A stretch of DNA of 64,000 nt from Apostichopus japonicus. Lineage: Eukaryota; Echinodermata; Holothuroidea; Aspidochirotida; Stichopodidae. The translations under genes were made by a program, and so were the position numbers. How positions within the stretch are numbered: position 1 is the first letter of the stretch; every line of letters starts with the position of its first letter. A model generated the notes under the pieces. That model had not been told where the DNA came from, ran no database searches, and saw only the letters and a program-made list of their open reading frames with translations. The DNA lies in NCBI RefSeq assembly GCF_037975245.1, contig NC_092576.1, positions 29,738,611-29,802,610 of the forward strand, given 5' to 3'. Positions 1 to 9,926 of the stretch are shown here, in pieces.

Positions 1-286
1 GGTTTGTGTGGTCCTTACATAATATGGGTTGGGGGTTTTCTGTTTGTGGTTTGGTGTTGGCTTTTTGGGGCTGGTTTGTGGAGCTTTATTGCTTTGGTTC
101 TGTTAGCCTTTGGGTCCGTGTCCTTTTCACGTCACGTTAAACGCTATATTTTATTCATTTGTGGGGTTAGTGAGAGATTTCTGTTTGTGGGTTTTCAGTT
201 GGGTTTTGGTGGTTGTTAAACAGACTGGGATTGTTTTTTGTTTTGTTGACCTTTGGTCCGTGTCCGTTTCTTTGCACGTAAAAAGC
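1..286 (+). mobile_element. 3' tail of Tx1-like LINE (family B), cut by window edge
   Basis: Non-coding 3' end of a non-LTR retrotransposon. It is nearly the same sequence as 6481-6770, 9325-9561, 28741-29019 and 43138-43344 in this window. All of these end with ACGTAAAAAGC instead of poly(A). The copy at 28335-29019 carries the ORF2 C-terminus directly upstream, which identifies the element as a LINE. Here the 5' part lies outside the window. Short open frames in this stretch are chance readings of a T/G-rich tail. Confidence 0.75.
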
Positions 287-299
287 CCCCCACCCTGAA

Positions 300-664
300 C
301 TGTGAGCGTCCCTGGAGCAAGAACTGAGCTTTTTCCTAAAGCAGTTTAGCGGGTCATCAATTCAGGAATACCAGACAATCTTCAAGGACATGGTTCCAGA
401 GGTCCGGCGAATGTTCCCCAGGTTGAGCGGTTGCTGCGTCTCCTGCTCATCTCCCCAGCAAGCTCGTGCACAGCCGAACGTTCATTCAGTGCTCTTCGAC
501 GCATGAAGACCTGGCTCCGTTGCACCATGACACAGCAGCGCCTTAACCATCTCATGATCTGCCAAGTGCATTGCGATAGGCTCGCAGCGTTGAGTCCACA
601 GAGAATGGCAGAAGAGTTCATCAGATCATCAGACAGTCGTATACCGATTTTTGGGAACTTCTGA
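300..664 (+). pseudogene. hAT transposase, C-terminal dimerisation domain (ZMYM1-like)
   Basis: About 80 residues read from 431 to 664 with the typical hAT dimerisation pattern: a leucine-rich run, then SSCTAERSFSALRRMKTWLR, then an RLNHL helix. This domain mediates dimer formation of hAT transposases and is also found in ZMYM1/TTF-type host genes. The upstream part (about 360-420) continues the similarity in another frame (FKDMVPEVRRMFP), so there is a frameshift near 420-430. The zinc-finger and catalytic parts are missing. The left side is cut by the LINE tail ending at 286 and the right side by a reverse LINE tail from 692. A dead relic. Confidence 0.75.
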
Positions 665-691
665 CACTGCAGTGAATCCTCCTAAGTTCGG

Positions 692-918
692 TGTGCTTTT
701 TACGTGATCCGCCATGCGGGATACATACGTCACGGCCAAACGGCACTACCGAACCATCCCATTCTGACAAACGAAACTCAGGTCTAGCGAGCCAAAAAAA
801 CATACGCCCGCCGATCTGCAGAGACAAAACGCCCAACCCCCCACTGAAACATTCAAAAACCTACAAAAGGACGACCCGCACGCAGCGAAACGAAAAACCC
901 CTCCCCAGCACACCAGCA
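692..918 (-). mobile_element. 3' tail of Tx1-like LINE (family A), reverse
   Basis: Read on the minus strand it ends with CCCGCATGGCGGATCACGTA followed by AAAAGCAC, which is the 3' terminus of family A. The GC-rich hairpin (CCCGC-ATG-GCGG) precedes the ACGTAAAAAGCAC end. It is strongly 5'-truncated and keeps only the last bases of ORF2 and the 3' tail. It is nearly identical to 989-1230 and 41391-41620. Confidence 0.75.
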
Positions 919-988
919 CACTGCGGTGACCGTGTTTGAAAATTAAAGAAAGACGTCATCTGAACTAACGTTACAATCATTTTCCGGT

Positions 989-2250
989 GTGCTGGTTACG
1001 TGATCCGCCATGCGGGATACAAAACGTCACGGCCAAACGGCACTACCGAACCATCCCATTCTGAAAAACGAAACTCAGGTCAAGCGAGCCAAAAAAACAA
1101 CATACGCCCGCCGACCTGCAGCGACAAAAAACGACCAACACCCCCCCCCCCCACTCAAACATTCAAAAAACTACAAAAGGACGACCCGCACGCAGTGAAA
1201 CGAAAAACCCCTCCCCAGCACACCACCGTCCAAAAAAGGCAGCCCCAGATAAACGGCGAAAATCGCCTTCAATTTAAAGGCGAATGTGACACTTCACCGC
1301 CTCCAGGACTGCCTGCCAACTGGCAACCTTCCCCCTAAAAACCACATCACATCTACTCCGCCAAACATGTTGTTTCACAATAGAGCAAACGAAAATAATG
1401 CGATGCAATACAGCAACCGAACAAACTGGAGGACAAACCGACCATGAACAGTCTCCCGTTACACGGTCGGTCCAGGTCTGAAACTAAGCAACAATGCCAA
1501 AAAACATGAGCGGTACTCTCTACGCTGTCACAGCCGGTCCTTGGGCACAGTCCATCTCCCAATCGCCAATGATACCTTTTAAGGTTGGTCACCAAGGCAC
1601 CGTGTGCACTTCTCCATGCAAGATCACGGAGCCTGCAACCATTCAGCCTCGAATGCACCGAACGCCATACTTCGGCAGAATGACGTCCCTGTACAAAAAA
1701 TGCATTCAAGGCCCTATCCCGCAACGAACTGTGAACGAGGGCCGGCTGTGACAGGTCAATAGGGGGCAACTCAATCAGAGCGGAGCAAATGACACGCACC
1801 ACCCTGTTTGGTGTACTACTATGCGGTTCTCTGTTGCTAAACAGCGCCGGGACCCATCCACGCAGTTGCAATCCGCCCCAAGAACGCCCCAATACCGCTC
1901 TCTTGACAAGCTCTGTACCACCAGACCATATGAATGAAAATATCGATCTCTCCAACCGCACCAGGACGCGGCGCGGAATTGGGTACACCGCGCCCGGGTA
2001 TCACAAGATGGGCGAAACAAAACGATTAATAACGGTGACTTTCCCCAAGATCGAAAGCCAGCGGGTGCCAAAAGTTTCGAGCCTGCTCTCAAATACCTCA
2101 GCCCTCTCGTTCCAGGTGACATCACAAGGTGCATCGTAGCCGAACCATATACCATTAATTTTGATATTCTGATCCGACCACGCCGCACCGAATGGTAAAT
2201 CTCTGTATCTATAAAACGTCATTATGAGCATTGGTTCCACAAACAATTAA
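989..2250 (-). mobile_element. 5'-truncated Tx1-like LINE (family A), reverse
   Basis: The longest family A copy here. On the minus strand it runs from the reverse-transcriptase C-terminal region (about 2246) through the zinc-binding domain to the 3' tail, ending at 989 with the family's GC-rich hairpin and a variant of the ACGTAAAAAGCAC end. A run of 12 C at 1141-1152 lies in the tail. Its sister copy at 47160-48073 aligns over the last 900 bases. Truncation at about 2250 is typical of incomplete target-primed reverse transcription. Confidence 0.8.
1240..2246 (-). pseudogene. LINE ORF2 C-terminus (RT thumb region and zf-RVT)
   Basis: Two minus-strand frames together give the end of a LINE ORF2. 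The piece 2246-2001 has the RT-connection pattern (IKINGIWFGYDAP, then RWLSILGKVTVINRF). The piece 1988-1353 continues with an FSFIWSGG segment, a GGLQLRGW segment, the W..AHGAL..N helix and a zinc-knuckle-like motif (CPRTGCDSVESTAHVFWHC). These are established features of L1/Tx1-type ORF2 proteins downstream of the RT palm. A frameshift lies near 1990-2000. The endonuclease and RT catalytic domains are absent, so the copy is dead. Confidence 0.8.
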
Positions 2251-2862
2251 GGTCGAACTAAATAGTTACAGACAGCAACACAGTTGAATGTAAATCCATC
2301 AATAATGATGACTGATGCTCACTGTATCTTTTTTAAAAAACAATTTTTACTGTTATAGGGCTGACATAATTGCTATTAAACTGATTGTTCTCATGCAAAT
2401 GTCATTGTGTTATCTGTAACTGTAAAACTATAATTGGTTTAAATTCAGGTTCAAGGAAGGTCTAATGACAGCTGGAGTTGAAAAGGCAGTGGAAAACCAT
2501 CCTGGGCTTTAGTATCTCTTTGTGTACCAGGATGTTGTTTTACCCTACAGGATAGGATCTCTTTGTTACCAACTGTTCTGTTGTTGGCTCGAACCACCGT
2601 AAAGTACAAAAGGAAATCATTTCCTATTGGAGGGATTGGCTCATTGATGTGGCAGGTAATGGTTGGAACTATTCTCGACATTTCAACCTCAAATTTTAGC
2701 AAATTTGATGATTGCTGAACAGCATCAGCAATGTTTTCTCTGAGTAAGCCCCACCGTCCAGCATGATACATACCCAACGACTTTTAGAAGCCAGTATCAG
2801 TGATAACCTTTTCCAAGAAGAACAAGATCGTTGCCTAGCAAGACAGAAGAGGTAGCAGTGAA
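2251..2862. other. Gene-free spacer
   Basis: AT-rich sequence between the reverse LINE copy and the ORF1-like fragment. A minus-strand open frame of 108 codons at 2451-2777 has no recognisable motif. Nothing else is supported here. Confidence 0.4.
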
Positions 2863-3132
2863 GGGTGTCCCGGCCTCTGACACCGTATGAATGCTCCTGT
2901 AATCGCCTCAGTGTCCGACACTAGCGCCCCGGCGGAGGCTTTGTTCCCCCTTTCGTGTCCGACCTCTCCCCTGATCGAACTTGCCGAGACTGCTAGCCTG
3001 CCCACCGAGGCAGAGCAGGACAAAACGGTGGAGATGGTAATAGCGGAGTTGCATGCGGCGCAGGATGCCGCTTGTACTGGTTCACTGGTAGCTACGCCCG
3101 CTATCGGTGATACTGGTTGGGCCCCGGATCAA
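2863..3132 (+). pseudogene. LINE ORF1-like fragment, left part
   Basis: An open frame from 2887 has GC-rich, Ala/Pro/Glu/Thr-rich composition unlike its surroundings. It shares long matches with 54205-54445: both begin with GTCCCGGCCTCTGACACCGT and both contain the words CCGAGACTG, GCGGAGATGG/GCGGAGATTG and GCAGGATGCCGCTTGT. The same composition resumes at 6094-6344 after a piggyBac insertion, and that stretch runs into a family B LINE tail. I infer that this is the low-complexity part of ORF1 of a Tx1-like LINE. No zinc knuckle or RRM is visible, so the assignment rests on context. Confidence 0.45.
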
Positions 3133-3169
3133 CCGGCCCTTTCGCTACGGACGGTACTTTAAAGTCCAC

Positions 3170-3839
3170 CAAAAGTCTACCACTGTCTGTATCTGAGAGG
3201 TATGAGTGGTCCGCAGTACCGTTGGTCCAACATTTGCAATGACTTAAAAGTGTATAGCCCCCTCTATACTCAGAGATCATTCCAGAAGAGCTCTTCAACT
3301 GACATTGAGCATACATGGTTCTGCAGCCTTGAAATCCACGTTGACAGAAGTGCCATCTGAACCATTTTCCAGGCAAGATACCAGTCTTGATTTTTGTGGT
3401 AAGTAACAGTGGTGATTTTCATAAAATAATTATTACAAAATGTAAAAGAACAAGGCCAACGTGGGTTATTTTTCAACTGTCGTCGGGAGTCAATACACCA
3501 ATAAGTATTCACTGAGGGAAAATCTAAGCAGTTGCCTAGTCATACACAAGTTAAGTGTAAGATGTACGGATGCATGGATTTACGGATGCTAGGTAGGCCG
3601 AGTCCTAGCATTGCCATTGTGCTAGTTATATTACTAACCTTATAAGCTAGTCCTAAGTTATGGTAGGTAGTGCCCTGGGTCATGAAGCAAATTTACTCGG
3701 GGTGGATGAGTGAGCCTGGAAATCAACAGATCAATGCATAGTTCTATAATTTGCCTCAATATGATGTTTTCCATTACCATTTAGAGATGTCAGAAAATAC
3801 CTTCATCTTATTAGGCCTATTTCTTGTATCTACCAACAG
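3170..3839. other. Non-coding left part of the piggyBac element
   Basis: About 670 bases between the putative left terminus and the transposase frame. Minus-strand frames at 3101-3376 and 3270-3512 show no known motif. A CTACCAACAG acceptor-like site at 3830-3839 precedes the coding start, so an upstream untranslated exon is possible. Confidence 0.35.
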
Positions 3840-3850
3840 ATACGGCAACT

Positions 3851-5625
3851 ATGGATACTCTCTTGAGAGATATCTGTGCTTTTGAGGATTTGCCAGAGTG
3901 TATTCCAGGGGAGGAGACACCGATGGAGTCAGAGGAAGATGATGAAGACACCATAGTGTACCGTCCGGCGTTCGCTGACGATGATGATGTGCCGCTGAGT
4001 ACTGTTCTGAAATCTTCGACTCAAGACGAATCCAGCGATGATGTGGATGCAGCTCTCAGCACTTTTACTGAGCCACATGCTAGACAAGAGGGACAACGGA
4101 GGTGGAAAAAGAAGGACAACTCCACCACACTACCTCAATTCACAGAAAAGGAAGGATACAATGCAGATGAGTTTGTTAATAGCGACACACCTACGGAGGT
4201 ATTTTTCAAATATTTTGACAAAGATATCCGCGAGAAAATAGTGTTCGAGACTAATCTGTATGCTGTACAGAAAGGCAGGAACTTCCAACCGATCACTGAC
4301 AGGGAACTGCTTGGATTTATTGGCATAAACTTCATGATGGGCTACCATCAACTTCCTGCACTTCACCATTTCTGGAGCTGTCATCCTGATTTACATGTCT
4401 CCCCGATATCCGAAACAATGCCACGCACTTGCTTCACTGACATACTGAGCAACTTACACTTGAATAACAATATGGAAATGCCGGACAACAACCAGGATCG
4501 GGTATATAAACTCAGACCTCTGATAGATGGGATGAACGAGAGATTTGCATTTCTGTATAACATGAAAAAGCAGCAAAGTATCGACGAGAGTATTATCCTC
4601 TTGAAAGGTCGCTCTTCCCTCAAACAATATAACCTGATGAAGCCGATCAAACAAGGCTATAAGTTATGGTGCAGGGCTGATATCACAGGATACATAGGGC
4701 AGTTTGAGAGAGACTAAATGTTGCAAGTAATAATGCCCTCAACGTGAAGGGGTACGGTCTCGGTGAAAAGGTTCTACATAATCTAACACAATCACTCCTC
4801 GGCAAACGCTACACAGTCTACTTTGACAATTACTTTTCATCAGTCCCACTTCTGGAGGAAACCAAGAACAATGACATCCATGCTTGCGGAAACATCATGG
4901 CGATATTTGCGTTGGCGATAGGCGACATGGCGATAGGCGATATTTGCCTACACTGAAGGAGGATAAGGCATTCAAGGAGATTTCGACTATCGCATAAGCG
5001 ATTCTCAGATCGCTGTAAGTGGCAAGATTTCGAACTTCCACGGAAACGATGTGACCACAGTTCAACGCACGCTAAAGGATGGCAAGAAGACTGTTGTTCT
5101 TTGCCCCGTTGCCATCGCTGATTACAATGTCCATATGGGGGGTGTGGATAAGGCGGACATGTTACGCCAATTGTATTGTTTGGACAGAAAGTCTGTCAAG
5201 CGGTGGCATCGATTGTTCTGGGGATAACTGATATCGCATTTATCAATGCATACATTGTATACAAAGAATTGCATGGGGACCATTCCCACTCTGTGTTAGA
5301 ATTCAGAAGGAATGTCTCCCGTGGTCTCTTGACAATTGCCAAGCCAATCAACCCAAAGCGAGGCAGGCCATCAATGTCTCCTAATACCAGTAGCCCTACT
5401 GCGAACCAAAGTAAGAAGCGCAGAGGTGTGGCTGCTAGTGTGGCAGACGATGTGCGATTCCACAATCTTGGCGTCCATTGGCCAGAGTATGGTAGAGAAC
5501 GTGGCAGAATCGAAATATGTGCACTGGCCAAACTACAATCCAGGCCACATTGTAGGTGCTCAACATGCAAGGGTTTTCTCTGCTGTAACGAGAAAAAATG
5601 CTTCAGAGCCTACCATGCACAGTGA
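3851..5625 (+). pseudogene. piggyBac transposase (PGBD4-like, DDE_Tnp_1_7), frameshifted
   Basis: The transposase cuts and pastes DNA at TTAA. Visible in order: an acidic N-terminus (ESEEDDEDTIVY), the family start (PTEVFFKYF, GRNFQPITDRELLGFIGI), the first catalytic Asp region (SIDESIILLKGRSSL, about 4580-4620), the second (RYTVYFDNYFSS, about 4810-4850), the third (GGVDKADMLRQ, about 5140-5170), and a C-terminal cysteine-rich finger (CRCSTCKGFLCC, about 5550-5590). Frame breaks lie near 4715, 4890-4960 (short GGCGATA-type repeats inserted) and 5222. The first ATG of the good frame is at 3851. The family is certain, and this copy cannot make a full protein. Confidence 0.9.
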
Positions 5626-5778
5626 GTTGGCGTGAAATATGCTACAGAACATGGTAGATGGGAACTATGTTTACTGGCCAAAGTACAATCCAGACCACAC
5701 TCCCTTGCTCAACATGTAAGTTCTTTATCTGCTGCAAAAGAAGGAAATGGTTCCAGAGCCTACACCATGCAGAGTAAA
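5484..5778 (+). repeat. Tandem duplication of the piggyBac C-terminal finger region
   Basis: Bases 5484-5627 (coding the cysteine-rich finger) are repeated in diverged form at 5633-5778. Shared words include AACATGGTAGA/AACGTGGCAGA, CTGGCCAAA.TACAATCCAG, CTCAACATG and CAGAGCCTAC. The second copy has lost most of the cysteines. Confidence 0.8.
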
Positions 5779-6076
5779 CGACTAAAAGGGTGCAAGTACA
5801 TTGTACTTGTGTCAACTACGAAGTAAACTACATGGAAGCTTAGTAGTTACATTGGACTTTTCTCATTATGGGTAATGGTACTTCTGAGTACCAAAGTTAG
5901 AAAGTGTACTCAGGCTACCGACGGTACTGAGAAGTACCACGTGTAATTAATTAATTAAGTGATATAACTCATTAGTATGCTTCATTTTTTTGCTCAAATG
6001 TTGTTTTTTCGTAGTTGACATGGATGCTGTATTAACAAAAATATCAAGGAGATGAATGTTCACGTTATCTTAATTC
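5779..6076. other. Non-coding right part of the piggyBac element
   Basis: AT-rich sequence after the transposase. It contains an imperfect inverted repeat around 5876-5942 (GGTACTTCTGAGTACC and GGTACTGAGAAGTACC) and a TTAATTAATTAATTAA run at 5945-5960. Subterminal repeats are usual in piggyBac elements, but no function can be shown here. Confidence 0.4.
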
Positions 6077-6093
6077 GGTAGTGAAAGGGTTAA

Positions 6094-6400
6094 GTGGGCC
6101 AGATTGTGACTCGCCAATGGAGGACTGTGCTCCAGCCTTATTAGTTGTGGCTAAGGAGTCCTCTGATTGGTTTGATGAGACGAAACAGGCCACTAATCTC
6201 ATTGACTCGAGTGGCCCTTCCACCCTACCCGCAGCCGCTTCCGCTATACCGGACACGATGGTCGCTAGTGGACCTCCTGTTCCTGACAGGGAGGTCCACT
6301 CGCTCAAGGTTGACAAGGAGCTAAGAACTCTGCTCGCTCGTTAGAATAGGGGGAAGACTGGTAGGGGCCTGAAAAGACCCATATTGGAAAAAATTCGCAG
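6094..6400 (+). pseudogene. LINE ORF1-like fragment, right part
   Basis: The open frame (6081-6344) is Pro/Ser/Asp-rich with the same GC-rich style as 2863-3132, from which the piggyBac insertion separates it. It ends in a basic segment (after the stop at 6342-6344 another frame reads RGKTGRGLKRPILEKI). At about 6401 it joins a family B LINE 3' region without any ORF2, so the LINE is internally deleted. Assignment to ORF1 is inferred from context only. Confidence 0.4.
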
Positions 6401-6404
6401 GTGA

Positions 6405-6770
6405 TGCGCAGGCCCGTTGTCTACCATCGGGACGGCGTACCCCGGATGAAGTTTTGGAGTGGGTTACTTGTCAGGTGTGGGGGAGGGTTGTGTGGTCGTT
6501 ACATAATATGGGTTGGGGTTCTGTTTGTGGTTTGGAGTTTGCTTTTTACGGCTGGTTTGTACAGTTTTATTGTTTTGGTTCTGTTGGCCTTTGGGTCCGT
6601 GTCCTTTTCATGCCACGTTGAACGCTACATTGTATACATTTGTGGGTGAGTGAGAGATTTCTGTTTGTGGGTTTTCAGTTGGGTTTATTGTGGTTGTTAA
6701 ACAGACTGGGATTGTTTTTGGTTTTGTTGACCTTTGGTCCGTGTCCGTTTTTCTTTGCACGTAAAAAGCA
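6405..6770 (+). mobile_element. 3' tail of Tx1-like LINE (family B)
   Basis: Aligns with 28690-29019: both contain the block TACC(A/G)..GGGACGGC.T.CCCCGGATGAA, then the T/G-rich tail, then CACGTAAAAAGCA at the end (6770). It starts at the very end of the ORF2 coding region. No target duplication is recognisable because of the deletion or nesting on the 5' side. Confidence 0.75.
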
Positions 6771-7526
6771 GGGTGTTCATTCATACCATTTTGCTGCTAC
6801 AGACAACATACAATTATACTGCACAAATGCATGTTTATCACTCGAAAAACCACGATTGTTTGGTCATAAAAAATGATAACGTTGTCTAATACTAAGCTGT
6901 ATAATTTTAATGTCAACAGACAATGCAGTGTAAATATATGTGGATTGATATTAATTAATAACAACTATGTGGGGCCCCTGTACCCACACAGTTTGATCGA
7001 CACTTCGAGCTTAGTAAAAAATTATGGTCTGCAACAACCCCCCCCCCCCCCCCCATTCAATGTAGCCACTCCCTTCGGTGTAGGTTATGTTCCTATAGCC
7101 GAAAGAATTTTAAGTAAGCATTTTAATCATTTCCTTTCAGCTGCAGAACCACATATGTCATCGGTTGTGGGAATGACACCTACCAGTTTGAAACGTTGTT
7201 CACCGTCCCCTCTCAAAAGCCAAAACCTGAACAATGGCGATGTGGTTAAAGCAATTAAAAGGATTGTCTGGTGGCCCAAAGAAGTTACCTTAAAAAATAG
7301 TAAATAATTTTCCAAACATGTTGTCAAAGTATGAGAACGCTAATGTTGCGTTTGACAGAGAAACGATTTTTTAATCGTTATGGATAGACATTTCAAATAT
7401 GATTTGAACAGTACAATACGTGACGTCAGCTCTGCCATAGCAGATTGCGTCATAACCCACCCTCCGCACAGTACCTATACGGTAATCACAACAAAAACAG
7501 CGTGTGTATACAGATAAATTTCTTCC
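6771..7526. other. Gene-free stretch with a 17-base C run
   Basis: AT-rich sequence with a pure run of 17 C at 7038-7054. An open frame at 6873-7307 spans the C run and has no recognisable domain. Nothing else is supported. Confidence 0.35.
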
Positions 7527-8025
7527 TTAATTTCCGGTGAAATTTCTTAAAAATTAGATATGTTTTCAAAAACTCCTTAAGCCACCATGTACTTGAGCGG
7601 TGGTTCCGTGGTCTTTGTGTAACACAAGGTAAATTTTAACAGCGGACTCTGAGTTGTTCAGGCTATACATCCCGCTATCCAGCTCCAACGCGAAAAATGT
7701 TCGCATGTAGGCTGTACTCAAACGTTGACAATCGGACAGTTCTGCGAAGCCTAAGCTTTTCAGCGCTATATTCTGCTCTGACAACGATTCGATCAATTTC
7801 TTCAATAATTTCCGGTGAAATTTCTTATAAATTAGATATAATTTAAAAAACTCCTTAAGCCGCAATATATTTAGTAGATCGGTGGTTTCGTGGTCTTTGT
7901 GTAACACAAGATAAGTTTTAACAGCAGGCTCTTCGTTGTTTATACATCGCGGTATCCAGCTGCAGCGCGAAGAATGTTCGCGTGTATAGGCTACTATAAC
8001 GTTTACAATCGGACAGTTCTGCGAT
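7527..8025. repeat. Direct tandem duplication, unit about 275 bp
   Basis: Copy 1 (about 7527-7745) and copy 2 (about 7801-8025) share long blocks: TTTCCGGTGAAATTTCTTA, ACTCCTTAAGCC, CGTGGTCTTTGTGTAACACA, CAGC.CCAACGCGAA/CAGCTGCAGCGCGAA and CAATCGGACAGTTCTGCGA. A minus-strand open frame of 158 codons (8042-7566) runs through both copies, so its protein contains the segment K.YLVLHKDH twice. No known domain matches. The duplication lies directly upstream of THAP/DDE transposase copy 1 and may be part of that element's terminal region. Confidence 0.8.
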
Positions 8026-8420
8026 GACATCGATCCCGCCAAGTTTCATCTTTCGGTTTAACGAATACTTTATAAGTTTCCTTTTACTGTTAATTTGATC
8101 CGTGAATTTTATTTCAGCGAGTTCGAAGAACAGTTAATGAACTGTGGTTTGAGTGTGAGTGTACTATGTGTAACGCTATACAAGTACACCAACTGAGCAT
8201 CGTAGTATATACGTTCGCGAGTATGTACGTTATATATATGAGGCAATTCAATGTGCTTACACGTGAGTTAATTTGCTGCGGAATTGGGAGTGCTAACTTC
8301 AAGTCGCCTCTTTTGCCTATCTGCAAGCACTACGTCAAACACCATATTGAAGCGTTCGAACAAACGGTACTTTTGGTGAGAAACTGGTGAATTTGAAAAC
8401 CAGATTTCTACAAGAAGAAA

Positions 8421-9926
8421 ATGTCGAATGGGGACAATTTTTACATGGTTAGAAAGAGAAAAACAATAACTACAAGGACAATGTATCAAAATCTTCCACC
8501 AGACAATTCCTTTAACAGGAAGAACCCCAAACTGGACAAGAACTGGGAACCTAAAGCTCATGACAGGATTTGTTCGAAACACTTTGTATATGGCCAGTCC
8601 AGAAAAGAAAACCCGGACCCAACCCAACCCAACAGAAAGAACCCTCACACCAGCTGCAAAGAGAACACTGCTGTAGGAGAACCTTGCAAACCCACTACCT
8701 CAGAAAACATTAGCTATGATCACTCTTACGCATACTCTGTGACTGTCAGCCAGGATGCAGATGTCCACGATGTGCTAGGAAGGAGGCAACAATTAAACTT
8801 TGACAGCAAAGAGTGAAAGAACTGCAAGAAAAACTTTTTGCCAACAAGTGGTAGAAAAGAAGAGGGCTTATCGTAAAAGACAACCTTTTGATTAATCACA
8901 ACTGACCAATAAAAAAGACAACACTGACTGCACAGACTTCATTTCTCTTTCTTTTTGGGGAATTTTGTAGAACCTCATGCAGCTAAAATGACGTACTGGG
9001 TAAGTTCAAGAAAGGCCAGTGTGAAAGTAAGGAATTTTCGTTAAACCCCAACGGAATGAGGTCCAAAAAGGGTACTTTGTTTGAAAAATGAGCTGGTACT
9101 TGTTTGAATGTGGCTTCGCTTAGGTCTCCCAGTACAATTCCTATCGATACTTTTTGGTATTAGACCGAGTAGAAGGTGTGAAATCATTACCACATGTGTA
9201 ACATTGTTCAGCTTCATATTGACACCACTGATTGTTTGGCCTGGTAAAGGGGCAATTAAATCCACTTTGCCAAAATCTTTCAAAGCAGCAGCTTACAAGA
9301 CCAGATGCATAATTGACTGCACAGGTCGTTACATAATATAGGTTGGGGTTTTTTCTGCTTATGGTTGGCTTTTTGGGGCCGATTTGTAGTGTTTTATTTC
9401 TTTTGCTTCTGTTGGCCTTTGGGTCCGTTTTCTATTCGCGCCACGTTAAACGCTGCGTTAGTGAGAGATTTGCGGGTTTGCAGTTGTTGTTTTACAGACT
9501 GGGATTGTTTTGGGTTCTGTTCAGATTTGGTCCGTGTCCGTTTTCTTAGCACGTAAAAAACACTGCACAGAAATATAAATATATAGATCCCATTCTTTAT
9601 ACCTTCAAGCCGTAAGCTGGTCAGACTACAAAAAGCAGAACACAATGAAAGTTTTAGTTGGCATCACACCTACACTGAGAATCTCTATCCTATTTGACGC
9701 TTATGGTGGCAGGGCATGTGATGTTCTTATAGCCAGGGATAGTGATTTCCTAAATCTTTTAGATCCAGGGGATGTAATAATGACTGACAGAGAATTCCCT
9801 GTTCAGGAAGAACTCATGATACTCTACAAATGCCACGGACATACAAAGGGCAACAGACAAATGACCCAGAAAGATGTGAAAAAGACCCCAGTAGTTGCTT
9901 ATCATTCGTATTCATGTACAACGTGA
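8421..9926 (+). pseudogene. THAP + HTH_Tnp_4 + DDE_Tnp_4 transposase, copy 1
   Basis: Relic of a DNA-transposon transposase with a THAP-type zinc finger. The frame at 8421-8816 has the second half of the finger (NWEPKAHDRICSKHF, then a NPDPTQPN segment). The frame at 9108-9324 has the HTH_Tnp_4 region (LRLGLPVQFLSILFGIRPS, IVWPGKGAIKSTLPKSF, RCIIDCTG). The frame from 9606 to 9926 has the DDE_Tnp_4 core (KVLVGITPT, AYGGRACDVLI, LLDPGDVIMTDREF with a catalytic Asp). The first half of the finger and the final catalytic Glu region are not found. A LINE tail with target duplication splits the gene at 9325-9561. Closest known group by memory: ISL2EU/IS4EU-like. Confidence 0.85.
9325..9561 (+). mobile_element. 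Family B LINE tail inserted into the transposase
   Basis: A 237-bp 5'-truncated LINE tail flanked by perfect 9-bp duplications ACTGCACAG (9316-9324 and 9562-9570). If the insert and one duplication are removed in the mind, the flanking transposase similarity joins (DCTG before; PSSLYLQAVSWSDYKK after). The tail ends ACGTAAAAAAC, a variant of the family end. Confidence 0.9.

Larger units (their letters stand above)
3129..6093 (+). mobile_element. Decayed piggyBac-type DNA transposon
   Basis: The right end is clear: the sequence at 6077-6093 reads into GTGAAAGGG followed by TTAA (6090-6093). This is the expected terminus (TTAA target, inverted repeat starting CCCTTTCACTAC). The left end is tentative: at 3129-3150 a TCAA (possible mutated TTAA) is followed by CCCTTTCGCTAC, a near match to the same inverted repeat. 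The interior holds a broken transposase. Flanks on both sides resemble LINE ORF1, so the element probably jumped into a LINE copy. Confidence 0.6.

Noticed and set aside
691-1338. Plus-strand frames with HSEKRNSGQASQK-like peptides
   Set aside because: They are reverse readings of LINE 3' tails and appear wherever the tail is inserted in reverse.
6873-7307. 144-codon frame across the 17-C run
   Set aside because: No domain; the frame depends on the exact length of the homopolymer.
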